Position numbers and translations under genes: made by a program. 64,000 nt of DNA, from NCBI RefSeq assembly GCF_014200015.1, contig NZ_JACHOT010000004.1, positions 186,001 to 250,000 on the forward strand. The letters are read 5' to 3'. Below the pieces are notes generated by a model. That model made no database searches, was not told the origin of the DNA, and saw nothing but the letters and a program-made list of their open reading frames with translations. This document shows, in pieces, positions 1-8,705 of the stretch. The DNA is from Aminobacter niigataensis (GTDB lineage Bacteria; Pseudomonadota; Alphaproteobacteria; Rhizobiales; Rhizobiaceae). How positions within the stretch are numbered: the first letter of the stretch is position 1; the number at the start of each line of letters is the position of its first letter.

Positions 1-102
1 CGAGGCGCCGACAAACCAGGCGATCGGCATCATGAACAGCGCGATCACCAGGACAAGGGCTGGCGCGATGAGCGCCCATTGGCTGATGCGGTAAAGGGGC
101 AT
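1..102 (-). CDS. ABC transporter permease, N-terminal fragment
   Basis: Only the first 34 codons are in the window; the gene runs off the left edge. The start ATG is at 102 and the peptide begins MPLYRISQWALIAPALVLV, a short cytoplasmic lead followed by a long hydrophobic segment, as in PotB/PotC-type permeases. It begins 4 bases after the stop of the ATPase gene and in the same direction, so it is almost certainly the next gene of one transporter operon. The permease call rests mainly on this context and on the membrane segment, because no diagnostic EAA loop is visible in the part present. Confidence 0.75.
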   Translation of the reverse strand, partial: MPLYRISQWALIAPALVLVIALFMMPIAWFVGAS

Positions 103-106
103 CTAA

Positions 107-1177
107 TTACTTTCCCAGGAAACGTGCATCAGCCGACTGCCAGGAAAGGAGCACTTTGTCCCCCGGGCTAAAAGTCGAGCTGCTTGAGCCATTTGCCGCG
201 TCGCACAGGACGGTCTGATCGTTCACGACGGAGACTTCGTAGCGAATGATGTTTCCGAGGAAGGAAACGCGCCTGACCTCACCGGGCAGCTGATTTACGT
301 TTGGCGGTGCGTCCGACGGCAAGAGGGTCACTTTTTCAGGTCGAACGAACAGTTTCCCATCGTTCAGGTCGCCGATGTCTTCAGCGGTCTGGAATTGCGA
401 TCCAGTGGCGCTTTGCAGAACACCGTTGACACGTCTCGCCTCGATCAGGTTTGCCTCACCCAGAAATTTGGCGACGAAGGAGCTTTCGGGACGCTCATAG
501 ATCGCACGCGGTGAGCCCATTTGTGCAATCACGCCCCGGTCCATGATCGCGATGCGATCCGACATGGTGAGGGCTTCTTCCTGATCGTGCGTCACGTAGA
601 CGACCGTCATACCCAACCGCCGGGAGATCTCCTTGATCTCGACCTGCATGTGGTAGCGCAAGTTCTTGTCGAGAGCTCCCAGAGGCTCATCCATAAGGAC
701 GACCGAAGGATGCCCGACGATAGCACGCGCCAATGCCACGCGCTGTTGCTGGCCGCCGGAAAGCTGCCGCGCGAAGCGGCTCTCAAACCCTGTAAGCTTG
801 ACCATCTCCAGTGCTTTTTTTACCCGTTCCGCAATCTCTGCCTTCGGCAGTTTTCGGATGGTCAATGGAAAGGCCACATTCCCGAAGACATCGAGGTGCG
901 GAAAGATCGCATAGTTCTGGAAAACCATGCCGAGCCCCCGCTCTCGCGGGGGCGCAAAGGTGGCATCGGTGCCATTGATGTGGATGCGGCCCTGGTCGGG
1001 TCGGATGAACCCCGCGAGCAGGGACAAAGTCGTTGTCTTGCCGCTGCCTGAAGGACCCAAAAGACTGAAAAACTCACCTTGCGGGATGGTCAAGGATATA
1101 TCCTTGACCACGGTTTCCCGACCGTAGCTCTTTCTGAGGGCGCTAAGTTCGACGCTTGGAGGAGTGCTCGGTTTCAT
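107..1177 (-). CDS. ABC transporter ATP-binding protein, PotA-like
   Basis: ATPase of a polyamine/iron-type import system; it powers uptake of the substrate delivered by the neighbouring binding protein. The 356-residue protein has Walker A GPSGSGKT at about 41-48, the Q-loop, signature LSGGQQQ at about 139-145, Walker B VVLMDEP at about 159-165 and a C-terminal TOBE-like regulatory region, the length and layout of PotA/FbpC proteins. I chose the ATG at 1177 because it overlaps the stop of the binding-protein gene as ATGA; upstream in-frame ATGs at 1198 and 1234 lie inside that gene. The substrate cannot be read from this subunit. Confidence 0.9.
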   Translation of the reverse strand: MKPSTPPSVELSALRKSYGRETVVKDISLTIPQGEFFSLLGPSGSGKTTTLSLLAGFIRPDQGRIHINGTDATFAPPRERGLGMVFQNYAIFPHLDVFGNVAFPLTIRKLPKAEIAERVKKALEMVKLTGFESRFARQLSGGQQQRVALARAIVGHPSVVLMDEPLGALDKNLRYHMQVEIKEISRRLGMTVVYVTHDQEEALTMSDRIAIMDRGVIAQMGSPRAIYERPESSFVAKFLGEANLIEARRVNGVLQSATGSQFQTAEDIGDLNDGKLFVRPEKVTLLPSDAPPNVNQLPGEVRRVSFLGNIIRYEVSVVNDQTVLCDAANGSSSSTFSPGDKVLLSWQSADARFLGK

Positions 1178-2250
1178 TGGAGAATCCAGTTCGACCATTC
1201 GCGATTGACCAGTTCCCGATTGTCCTCCCACCAATCAATGTTCGGCAAGAACCCGACCGCCCTCGATGCGGGGCTGCCTGGCAGCTGGGCGGCCTGTTCA
1301 GCGGTCAGGATGCCGAAGGCTTTCTGATTGGTAGGTCCGTATTGGAGGTCGGCCGAATACCTCGCCTGAACCTCAGGCTGCAACATGAAGTCGATCAGCA
1401 TCTGGGCGTTCTTGGCGTTCGGCGCGCCCTCGAATACGCCGAGCGACTGGAGTTGCTGCATGTGCTGGTTCCAGACGAAGCCGAGCGGGACACCCTGATC
1501 GATCAGCGGCTGGACGCGACCATTCCAGATCGAGCCAAGCAACACTTCCTGGTCAAGCATCATCTGGCTGGATAGTGCCCCGGTGTCCCAGAACTTGCGG
1601 ATATGAGGGCGCAGCCTGCTCATCGCTTCGAACGCTCTCTTGATGTCCAGCGGATAAAGCTGATCCATCGGCACTCCATCCGCGAGCAGAGCGAATTCCA
1701 GGTTCGGATGGCCCGTGGCCATGTCGGCGAGCATTCTCGGACCCGCGAATTTCTCGGAGTTCCAGAAGTCGGACCAGTTCTGCGGATGCTGTCCATCCGG
1801 GAAGCTGTTCGTATTGTAGGCGAGCACGCTCGCATAGACGTAGTGCCCGACATGCTTGTCCTGGCGATAATCGACCATGACGTCATCGGGCTTGGACCAT
1901 TTCCAACTTCCATAGTCGATCGGAGCCAGGACGCCTTCGCGCTGCAATGTCACGAGCGGACCGATGGCCGCGTCGATAAGGTCCAGCTCGACATTCCGAG
2001 CCCTCGCCATGGTCAGCATTTTCGCGATTGTCGCGGCGACCGGAATAACCGTGATACCGGTTAGTTCCGTGAACGGATCGTAGACTTGGCGCCGCATGAC
2101 ATCGTCATAGCGGCCGCCTGTTGTCCGGACGATCACCTGTTCCGACGACTGCGCCGTGCCGCGCAGCACGAACGGCGCAGTGAGCATCACGCCACCGCCT
2201 AAAAGAACTTTCCGACGCGACGGCAAGAAATTCGTCGTTGTGTCTGCCAT
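1174..2250 (-). CDS. ABC transporter substrate-binding protein (PotD-like, Tat signal)
   Basis: Periplasmic solute-binding protein, about 358 residues, of the family that includes spermidine/putrescine and iron-binding proteins. The N-terminus MADTTTNFLPSRRKVLLGGG carries a twin-arginine (SRRKVL) export motif followed by a hydrophobic stretch, so it is probably exported folded. The start at 2250 has a strong ribosome site (GGGAGAGG) directly upstream; an in-frame ATG at 2340 is less likely. It is the first of the transporter genes and is coupled to the ATPase by an ATGA overlap. The M24 gene lies 143 bases upstream on the same strand and may share its transcript. Confidence 0.88.
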   Translation of the reverse strand: MADTTTNFLPSRRKVLLGGGVMLTAPFVLRGTAQSSEQVIVRTTGGRYDDVMRRQVYDPFTELTGITVIPVAATIAKMLTMARARNVELDLIDAAIGPLVTLQREGVLAPIDYGSWKWSKPDDVMVDYRQDKHVGHYVYASVLAYNTNSFPDGQHPQNWSDFWNSEKFAGPRMLADMATGHPNLEFALLADGVPMDQLYPLDIKRAFEAMSRLRPHIRKFWDTGALSSQMMLDQEVLLGSIWNGRVQPLIDQGVPLGFVWNQHMQQLQSLGVFEGAPNAKNAQMLIDFMLQPEVQARYSADLQYGPTNQKAFGILTAEQAAQLPGSPASRAVGFLPNIDWWEDNRELVNREWSNWILQ

Positions 2251-2393
2251 AAACCTCTCCCATTTCCGATATTTCAGGCTGCGTGCGCTGCTTTCAAAAC
2301 CCGGCACCTCGGAAACCTCGGCCGCGCAATGCACATTCATCGATTTGGTTGGCTGGCCGCGCTATGCGGCGAGACATCAGAGTCTTCGGGCGC

Positions 2394-3533
2394 TCAGGCC
2401 TCGTTGACGATCAGCCGGCGCGGAAACTGAGTAAGCAACTCCGGTCCGTTTGAGCCGACGGCTACGGTTTCACTCATCGAAACCTGGTCGGCCGAGGCGT
2501 AGATGTGAAAGACCATGCCCTCCTCGACCACCCAGTCGGCGCCAGGGTGAAACGTTCTGGTGAAGTCGCTGGATCGGGGCGTCTGCGTCAAATAGTGCCC
2601 GAGCGTGTAACCGGTGATGTTGTCGTAGCTGTCCCTCAATCCAGATCGCACGACGCCCTCGCGGAGAATACCATCGACCTTCGATGCGAGAGCGCCCGGC
2701 CTCAAGGCGGCGATCTGCTCATCCTGAATGGCGATCAGTTTTTCTGCCGTCGCTGCGAGCTTCGCTGACGGCTCACCGACGCTAACGCAGCGCATGAGGC
2801 GCGCGCTGTACCCTGACACCCGCGGCATCAGCTCAAGGTGAATCACATCGCCGCGGGAAAGCGGTCCGTCGGTGAAGTGTCCATGGATGAAGTCTGCGCC
2901 TATTGCAGGGCAGATCAGCGTGTGCGTGGCAAGGTCGCTCCCGAGCTCGACATAGGCAGCCGTTGCGACACGCGCCGCATCCCGCTGCGAACCGCCGACA
3001 ACGCAGGCGGCGGCTGCGCGGCGCATGGCCTCGTCGGCGATCGACGAAGCACGGCGGAGCAGTTCGATCTCGGCAGGCAGTTTGATAAGACGCAGATCGT
3101 TGGCCAACTGCCCAAGATCCACGGTCCGGAGCCCGGGCAAAACGCTCTTCAATCGCTCCAGCCTATAGTAGGACATGCCATAGGAGTTGTAGTCTAGACC
3201 CATGGCGGCGCTGGAAAGTCCCCGCTCTGCCAGCAGCGACGCGAGGACCGGCATCGGGTCTTCCCAATCGCGGTAAGGGTAAACGTCGCGGATCCAAGTG
3301 CCCTGGCGGCATGGCTCGGCATCCAACGCCCGGATGAGAATAAACGGGTCGCTTTCGATCGGGACAATGACGCAACGCCACCGGTTCATCGAGTTGGCGT
3401 AGCCGCAGATCCAGGTCATGGCTTCAATTTCGTCAAACAAAGCCACATCCACCTTGGACGCCCTCATGTGCCGGCGTATTTCGGCGAGCCGTCCAGCAAA
3501 TTCTTCTGTCGAGATCTGAACAGTCTTGGTCAT
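2394..3533 (-). CDS. M24-family hydrolase, creatinase/ectoine-hydrolase-like
   Basis: About 379 residues with the creatinase N-terminal domain and the pita-bread C-terminal fold of M24 proteins. The segment GDVIHLELMPRVSGYSARL aligns with the usual metal-binding VDxGxxxxGYxxDxTR motif, but the second Asp is Arg; further on, the metal His and one Glu positions read Tyr (GYTLGHYL and MVFHIYAS), while the last Glu (SETVAV) is kept. This pattern fits the metal-free creatinase and DoeA branch better than aminopeptidase P. The start at 3533 has GGAA nine bases upstream; 3542 is an alternative. The protein probably cleaves a C-N bond in a small guanidino, cyclic amidine or amide compound (inference). 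Confidence 0.8.
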   Translation of the reverse strand: MTKTVQISTEEFAGRLAEIRRHMRASKVDVALFDEIEAMTWICGYANSMNRWRCVIVPIESDPFILIRALDAEPCRQGTWIRDVYPYRDWEDPMPVLASLLAERGLSSAAMGLDYNSYGMSYYRLERLKSVLPGLRTVDLGQLANDLRLIKLPAEIELLRRASSIADEAMRRAAAACVVGGSQRDAARVATAAYVELGSDLATHTLICPAIGADFIHGHFTDGPLSRGDVIHLELMPRVSGYSARLMRCVSVGEPSAKLAATAEKLIAIQDEQIAALRPGALASKVDGILREGVVRSGLRDSYDNITGYTLGHYLTQTPRSSDFTRTFHPGADWVVEEGMVFHIYASADQVSMSETVAVGSNGPELLTQFPRRLIVNEA

Positions 3534-3933
3534 CGAAGTCATTTCCGTTGATTCTAGTACCGGCATCGGCCCGGCGGACCGCGAACAATCAGATTGGGAG
3601 GCGCGAACGGCGCGGCACGTCTGGCGCGGACATCAGAAATCGTCCCGTAGACGGCAGAGTGCGAATAGCCTGCAACGAGGACCGCATTCAGCCTGCAGGC
3701 ACCGCAGCCCCATCCTCAAGGACAGTAGCTCCTGATCGCCAAGTAATTGCTGGGACATCGACACGGACACCTCCCCCATATCCACGTTTTGTCCAGCATG
3801 GCGCCGCCTATCATATCTGTCAAGTGACTTGATCAATGATCATGCGGTCCGATAAATAGTAATCAGCATTTCTTCTTTTGCAAACGCTCTCGCCGGCAAT
3901 TATGGTGACAACGGCGACCCCTAAGGAGCAAGC
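3534..3933. promoter_or_regulatory. Divergent control region between the M24 gene and the XRE-cupin gene
   Basis: This 400-base gap holds no convincing gene: the short ORFs across it overlap one another and have no recognisable product. It must contain the promoters of two divergent units. The part nearest the regulator gene is AT-richer (about 3810-3905) and carries the palindrome described at 3812-3832. A good ribosome site, AAGGAG, precedes the regulator start at 3934. Confidence 0.6.
3812..3832. promoter_or_regulatory. Candidate operator 1 of the catabolic locus
   Basis: The core TCAAG-TGA-CTTGA (3820-3832) is a palindrome with 5-base arms, preceded by CATATCTG. The same arrangement, CATATTTA then TCAAG-CTA-CTTGA, occurs at 5228-5248 in the other divergent gap of this locus; 17 of 21 positions agree. 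Repetition of the same dyad in both control regions of one locus that encodes an XRE-cupin regulator suggests that this regulator binds here. The binding is inference. Confidence 0.6.
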
Positions 3934-4566
3934 ATGGCAAAGCGAGTGAGCGCGCAGTTGAACGTAGGCGATCACCAAGACGTCGATCAGCGCGACCAGC
4001 CTCCGGCCATCGGCATCCGTCTCAAGCATGCCCGACTCACCAAAGGGTTGAGCTTGCGGCAGATCGCGGACATCGCCGGCTGCTCGGAGAGCTTCGTCTC
4101 GAAGGTGGAGCACGACCGGGTCCGTCCCTCTCTGGCGACCTTGCATCGCTTGGTCAAAGCGCTCGAAATCAATATCGCAGCACTGTTCTCGGACGCGGAC
4201 CTCGATGAGAGCGGTCCGGTTTTCGTCTATCGCGCAGGACAGCGTCCTCTCATCCACATGGACCCTCTTCGAAAGGGAGAAGGGATCACGCTTGAACGCC
4301 TCATTCCCCATGCGCGCGGCATCCTGCTCCAGGCTAACGTGCATATTGTGGCGCCGAACGGGGCGAGCGCTGGCCTGATCGAGCACGAAGGGGAAGAGAT
4401 TGGCTATGTGCTAGAGGGCGAGCTGGAGTTGCAGGTGGAAGATAAATTCTATCATCTCGTCATCGGTGACAGCTTCTTTTTCAACTCCAAACTGCCGCAC
4501 GGCTATCGAAATCCGGGCAGCGTCCAAGCCTCGATCCTGTGGGTGAATACACCACCAAGCTTCTGA
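3934..4566 (+). CDS. XRE-family transcriptional regulator with C-terminal cupin domain
   Basis: A 210-residue DNA-binding protein. Residues about 28-85 form a lambda-repressor-like helix-turn-helix (RLKHARLTKGLSLRQIADIA, then GCSESFVSKVEHDRVRPS), and about 130-205 form a small cupin barrel (HEGEEIGYVLEGELELQV, then GDSFFFNSKLPHGYRNPG), the usual ligand-sensing half of such regulators. AAGGAG sits seven bases before the ATG. It is divergent from the M24/transporter genes and convergent with the HutD gene, from which it is separated by 27 bases. It is the only regulator in the locus and most likely controls it, probably through the dyads at 3812 and 5228. Confidence 0.88.
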   Translation: MAKRVSAQLNVGDHQDVDQRDQPPAIGIRLKHARLTKGLSLRQIADIAGCSESFVSKVEHDRVRPSLATLHRLVKALEINIAALFSDADLDESGPVFVYRAGQRPLIHMDPLRKGEGITLERLIPHARGILLQANVHIVAPNGASAGLIEHEGEEIGYVLEGELELQVEDKFYHLVIGDSFFFNSKLPHGYRNPGSVQASILWVNTPPSF

Positions 4567-4593
4567 AAGAATTGTATATTCTGCAACTCGGCA

Positions 4594-5163
4594 CTACAGG
4601 ACACTCTGATCTACCCCTTGAGTCGTTTGCACGAAAACCAGCCCCGCTGCCTCCCCGGCCCTGGCTTCAAGAATGCCGGGATCCACAAGCGTGTCCCCCT
4701 GACCAAGCACGTGGTCGCCGGCGATTAGCTTCCCGAAAGCGCAATAGACGGCGACGAGGTTGTGGGCCAATCGAATGCGATGACCGCCGGCGACGATGCG
4801 TGCCGACACCTCGATACGTCCGTAGTCCCGCGCCACATAAACATTGAAGGCGCGCGCGGGAGTCCGCACGCGACAACGGGTAGGCACGTCGCCGGCAAAA
4901 AAGAATGGCACAAGCGGGGTGCACCGCACAGGCACACCCGCGCCGACTGCCAGTTCAACCCCTTCGCCATCCACCAGAGTGAAGTATCGGTCACAATCGG
5001 CAAAATACGAAAAATCAGCATCCCTCGTCAGGTCCGCGATGCTGATAAGCCAGTCGATTCGTCTGTCCAGCGATTGCTTTCCCGCAACGTCCCGGGTGAT
5101 GCCATGCCCGTTGGGCCAGGGCTTGGCGACCAGATCTGCACCCCGCACCATTGTCTGAACCAT
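4594..5163 (-). CDS. HutD/Ves-family cupin protein
   Basis: A 189-residue protein resembling HutD, a cupin-fold protein found in histidine-utilisation loci and thought to limit or sense urocanate-related metabolites. Visible family features are the N-terminal WPNGHGITRDVA stretch and the RIDWLISIADLTRDADFS stretch. The start at 5163 has AGGA about eight bases upstream. No other hut gene is present here, so this copy serves a different pathway, most likely that of the adjacent hydrolases. It is divergent from the carbamoylase-like gene, with the candidate operator between them. Confidence 0.82.
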   Translation of the reverse strand: MVQTMVRGADLVAKPWPNGHGITRDVAGKQSLDRRIDWLISIADLTRDADFSYFADCDRYFTLVDGEGVELAVGAGVPVRCTPLVPFFFAGDVPTRCRVRTPARAFNVYVARDYGRIEVSARIVAGGHRIRLAHNLVAVYCAFGKLIAGDHVLGQGDTLVDPGILEARAGEAAGLVFVQTTQGVDQSVL

Positions 5164-5227
5164 TGTTCGATCCTTTCCGCAGGCCGGGTCTCTTCGATGG
5201 TATCCGGCACTCCAGTCATTCTTATGG

Positions 5228-5248
5228 CATATTTATCAAGCTACTTGA
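5228..5248. promoter_or_regulatory. Candidate operator 2 of the catabolic locus
   Basis: TCAAG-CTA-CTTGA at 5236-5248, preceded by CATATTTA, in the 142-base gap between the divergent HutD-like and hydrolase genes. It matches the site at 3812-3832 at 17 of 21 positions. A further half site TCAAG follows at 5267-5271 inside an AT-rich run (5249-5270) that could contain the promoter of the hydrolase gene. Confidence 0.6.
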
Positions 5249-5305
5249 CTCAAGAGAAATATATATTCAAGTAGCGCATTCGAAAATTGCCGAAGTGAGC
5301 CCCCT

Positions 5306-6565
5306 ATGGATCGCAGCCCCCTATCGAGCCTCCCGCTTACGATCGATGGCGAAGCATTGTGGCGGCGCCTGCAGGAGCTCGCCACATTCGGCGCCCGTTC
5401 AGATGGGGGGGTCGATCGCCCAGCCCTAAGTGCGACCGAAAGAGCCGCGCGCCGCCGGCTGATCGAATGGGCGGATGCACTGGGCGCGACCAGCCATATC
5501 GACCCTGCAGGAAACATGTTCTTTCGTCGGGCTGGTATCGACGACCTCGATCCGGTTCTTTTCGGGAGCCACATCGACAGCCAGCCCAATGGTGGCCGCT
5601 ACGACGGCGCGTATGGCGTGGTGGCCGGCTTTGCCTTGCTGGAAGCGGCGGCGCGAGCACAATTGGTCCATGCGCGCCCAATTGAAGTCGTCGTCTGGAA
5701 CAACGAGGAAGGCTCCCGCTACTCGCCGGGCGCCATGGGATCGGCACTTTTCGCGGGCCAGATCGGACTGGACGCTCTCCGCGACGTGCAAGACGCTGAC
5801 GGGCTGCGTTTTGCCGACGAACTTGAAGCGACCATTGCCGATGCAAAGGCCGCCGGTGCACGTGAACGAAAGCTGGGGTTTCCGGTTCACGCATTCATCG
5901 AGCCTCATATCGAGCAAGGGCCCATTTTGGAAAGAGAAGGCCTGCCCGTCGGTATCGTCGACGGAATACAAGGGCTGCGATGGTATCGCGTCACGGTGCA
6001 CGGCTCATCGGCCCACGCAGGCACCACCCCGCGGGCCGCGCGACGAGATGCCTTCGTTGGAGCCGCGGAACTGGCAGCGGCGTTGCGGGCGCCCACCATC
6101 GATTCCGAAGATGCCGTTCGTTTCACAATCGGCCGCTTCCGAGTCTTCCCGGGCAGCCCGAATACAATCGCCGAACGGGCGGAATTCAGCGTTGACCTGC
6201 GTCACAACGACGACGCGCTGCTCACCTCCCTCGATGAGGTTTTCACGGAACTGGCGCAAAGGAGCTGGTCCGGCTGTTCCGTCGAAATGGAAAGGGTGAT
6301 GACACTGAGCCCGGTCTCCTTCGACGAGCGGGTGATCGGCCTTCTCGAGCAAGGCGCAAGAACCAGCGGACGTTCCTATCGCCGCATGACTTCGGGTGCC
6401 TTCCACGACGCCACGCACATGGCATCACTTTGCCCGACTGCAATGGTATTTATTCCCTGTGCCGCCGGAATTAGCCACAATCCCCTCGAACGGATCGAAC
6501 CTCATGATGCGCTGGCCGGCGCCGAGGTGGCGATTGCCGCTATTGTGGCTCTGGCACAAAGCTGA
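5306..6565 (+). CDS. Zn-dependent amidohydrolase, hydantoinase/carbamoylase family (M20)
   Basis: A 419-residue member of the allantoate amidohydrolase / N-carbamoyl-L-amino acid hydrolase family. The two-metal site is complete: GSHIDSQPNGGRYDG, WNNEEGSRY, FIEPHIEQGP and the late SGAFHDATHMA and AGISHNPLE motifs are all present, with the dimerisation domain between. The enzyme probably hydrolyses an N-carbamoyl or ureido group, releasing ammonia and CO2 and an amino acid; the exact substrate is unknown. Its ribosome site is weak. It is transcribed away from the HutD gene and ends the accessory locus. Confidence 0.88.
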   Translation: MDRSPLSSLPLTIDGEALWRRLQELATFGARSDGGVDRPALSATERAARRRLIEWADALGATSHIDPAGNMFFRRAGIDDLDPVLFGSHIDSQPNGGRYDGAYGVVAGFALLEAAARAQLVHARPIEVVVWNNEEGSRYSPGAMGSALFAGQIGLDALRDVQDADGLRFADELEATIADAKAAGARERKLGFPVHAFIEPHIEQGPILEREGLPVGIVDGIQGLRWYRVTVHGSSAHAGTTPRAARRDAFVGAAELAAALRAPTIDSEDAVRFTIGRFRVFPGSPNTIAERAEFSVDLRHNDDALLTSLDEVFTELAQRSWSGCSVEMERVMTLSPVSFDERVIGLLEQGARTSGRSYRRMTSGAFHDATHMASLCPTAMVFIPCAAGISHNPLERIEPHDALAGAEVAIAAIVALAQS

Positions 6566-7006
6566 TCCAGGCAACTTGCTGCCACGACGCAGATAGATGG
6601 GTGGCATCATTGCTTAGAGCTGCTGCTCGCGAAGCAAACTTCGCCACTTCCGCATCATCTCGATCTCGGTGCTGCACATGCGCATCGTGCGGCATGAGAT
6701 CCTCGACATACACCAGTCGCCAGTTGAGCCACAGCGCCGAAGCCGCATCGGCAAAATGGCTGCGCTCGACAAAACCTCGGCCACCAAGATCGCTCCCGCA
6801 ACAAAACCACAACCTGCCTGCCTACCCGGCAAGGTGGGACTAATCCCCGTCATTTAAACGATTTAGATAAATTCTAAAATATTTAAATCGATTAATGATT
6901 TGAAATCGCTTGGCTTTTCTGTTTCTGGCTGCCTCGGTCCCTCGGGGACAGCGGCGTCCGGCCCGAAGACCGGACATTGGCGTCAAATCGAACGAGGGTT
7001 CACCGA
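6566..7006. promoter_or_regulatory. Gene-poor gap with the pckA promoter region
   Basis: The 441 bases hold only short overlapping ORFs on both strands with no family I recognise. From 6851 to 6908 the base composition changes to very AT-rich, with repeated ATTTAAA and GATTT elements and a dyad CGATTTA (6859-6865) / TAAATCG (6884-6890). This is the likely promoter and control region of pckA, whose expression in rhizobia depends on growth on gluconeogenic substrates. The leader from there to the pckA start is about 100 bases. Confidence 0.5.
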
Positions 7007-8617
7007 ATGTCGGAAGTCGGTAAGCGTAATCCCGCCAACGGGATCGAAACGGCAGGGCTCAAAACGTCGGGCACCGTGCATTACAACCTTGGCGCTGCCC
7101 TGCTGGTCGAAGAGGCGGTCCGTCGCGGCGAGGCCCGGCTGACTGCCCATGGCGCGCTCGTTGCCGACACGGGGCAGTACACCGGCCGCTCGCCCAAGGA
7201 CAAGTTCGTCGTGCGCGACGAAAACACCGAGTCCCAGGTCTGGTGGGACAACAACAATGCGATGATGCGAGCGCAGTTCGACGCGCTGCATGCAGATTTC
7301 CTGGCCCATGCGGCCGACAAGGACCTGTTCGTCCAGGACCTGATCGGCGGCGCCGACCGCTCGCTCAGCCTGCCGACGCGCGTCATCACCGAATACGCCT
7401 GGCACTCGATGTTCATCCGCAACCTGCTGATCCGCCCGGAAACGGCTGAACTGGCCGGCTTCGCGCCGAAGATGACGATCATCGACCTGCCGTCGTTCCG
7501 GGCCGACACGGCGCGCCATGGCGGCCGCAGCGAGACGCTGATCGCGGTCGATCTGACGCGCATGATCGTGCTCATCGGCGGCACCAAATATGCCGGCGAG
7601 ATGAAGAAGTCGGTCTTCACCGCGCTCAACTACATCCTGCCGGCGGGCGGCGTGATGCCCATGCACTGCTCGGCCAATGAAGGGCCCGATGGCGACGCCG
7701 CCGTGTTCTTCGGCCTGTCGGGAACCGGCAAGACGACGCTGTCGGCCGATCCCAAGCGCACGCTGATCGGCGACGACGAGCATGGCTGGGGCCCGGACGG
7801 CATCTTCAACTTCGAAGGCGGCTGCTACGCCAAGACCATTCGCCTGTCGGCCGAAGCCGAGCCGGAAATCTTTGCGACGACCCAGCGTTTCGGCACGGTG
7901 CTCGAGAACGTCGTGCTCGACGAGAACCGCGTGCCTGACTTCAACGACGGCTCGCGTACCGAAAACACCCGTTGCGCCTATCCGCTCGACTTCATCCCGA
8001 ATGCCAGCGCCACCGGGCGCGCCAGCCACCCGAAGAACATCATCATGCTGACGGCCGACGCCTTCGGCGTGATGCCGCCCATCGCAAAGCTGACGCCGGC
8101 GCAGGCGATGTACCACTTCCTGTCCGGCTATACCGCCAAGGTCGCCGGCACCGAGCGCGGCGTGACCGAGCCGGAAGCGACGTTCTCGACCTGCTTCGGC
8201 GCACCGTTCATGCCCAGGCACCCCAGCGAATACGGCAACCTGCTGCGCCAGCTGATCTCCGACCACGGCGTCAATTGCTGGCTGGTCAACACCGGCTGGA
8301 CCGGCGGCGCCTATGGCACGGGTTCGCGCATGCCGATCAAGGCGACGCGCGCGCTGCTCACTGCCGCCCTCGACGGCTCGCTCAATGGGGTCGAATTCCG
8401 CACCGATGCCCATTTCGGCTTCGCCGTGCCGGTTTCGGTTCCCGGCGTCGACGGCAAGATACTCGACCCGCGTTCAACCTGGGCCGACGGCGCTGCCTAT
8501 GACCGCCAGGCCAAGAAGCTGGTGCAGATGTTCATCGACAACTTCGGCAAGTTCGAAAGCCATGTCGACGCCTCGGTGCGCGGCGCGGCACCGCGCACGC
8601 AGGAAGCCGCCGAATAA
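7007..8617 (+). CDS. pckA: Phosphoenolpyruvate carboxykinase (ATP)
   Basis: Converts oxaloacetate and ATP to phosphoenolpyruvate, the first step of gluconeogenesis from C4 dicarboxylates. From the ATG at 7007 the protein is 536 residues, the usual rhizobial length. It shows RSPKDKF at about 61, the phosphate loop GLSGTGKT at about 236-243, the metal/PEP segments [19 protein letters not shown] and a full C-terminal lid region. An in-frame ATG 30 bases upstream would add ten residues, but GAGGG lies correctly for the 7007 start. It stands alone, closed by a terminator at 8645. Confidence 0.96.
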   Translation: MSEVGKRNPANGIETAGLKTSGTVHYNLGAALLVEEAVRRGEARLTAHGALVADTGQYTGRSPKDKFVVRDENTESQVWWDNNNAMMRAQFDALHADFLAHAADKDLFVQDLIGGADRSLSLPTRVITEYAWHSMFIRNLLIRPETAELAGFAPKMTIIDLPSFRADTARHGGRSETLIAVDLTRMIVLIGGTKYAGEMKKSVFTALNYILPAGGVMPMHCSANEGPDGDAAVFFGLSGTGKTTLSADPKRTLIGDDEHGWGPDGIFNFEGGCYAKTIRLSAEAEPEIFATTQRFGTVLENVVLDENRVPDFNDGSRTENTRCAYPLDFIPNASATGRASHPKNIIMLTADAFGVMPPIAKLTPAQAMYHFLSGYTAKVAGTERGVTEPEATFSTCFGAPFMPRHPSEYGNLLRQLISDHGVNCWLVNTGWTGGAYGTGSRMPIKATRALLTAALDGSLNGVEFRTDAHFGFAVPVSVPGVDGKILDPRSTWADGAAYDRQAKKLVQMFIDNFGKFESHVDASVRGAAPRTQEAAE

Positions 8618-8644
8618 CCACGGCACCTGGCGTAACGATCTCGA

Positions 8645-8678
8645 AAAAGGCCCGGCCAAGTGCTGGGCCTTTTCTTTT
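8645..8678 (+). terminator. Intrinsic terminator after pckA
   Basis: GGCCCGGC and GCTGGGCC pair across a 5-base loop, flanked by AAAA and a T-rich tail TTTTCTTTT. It lies 27 bases after the pckA stop and before arfB. Confidence 0.8.
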
Positions 8679-8705
8679 CGGCCGCACCACGGCATGACTT
8701 GGCGC

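Noticed and set aside
3829-3842. TTGAT-CAAT-GATCA next to operator 1 as an FNR box
   Set aside because: The right half does not end in ATCAA; the bases are better explained by the TCAAG-N3-CTTGA dyad.
6601-6853. Short ORFs on both strands in the pckA upstream gap
   Set aside because: No ribosome site, overlapping one another, and no recognised family; a faint likeness to small Arg-rich DUF1127 proteins did not hold up.
6983-8413. Long antisense ORF of 476 codons over pckA
   Set aside because: Its bases are explained by the strongly conserved PckA frame; long antisense frames are expected in this GC-rich DNA, and the predicted peptide has no recognisable domain.
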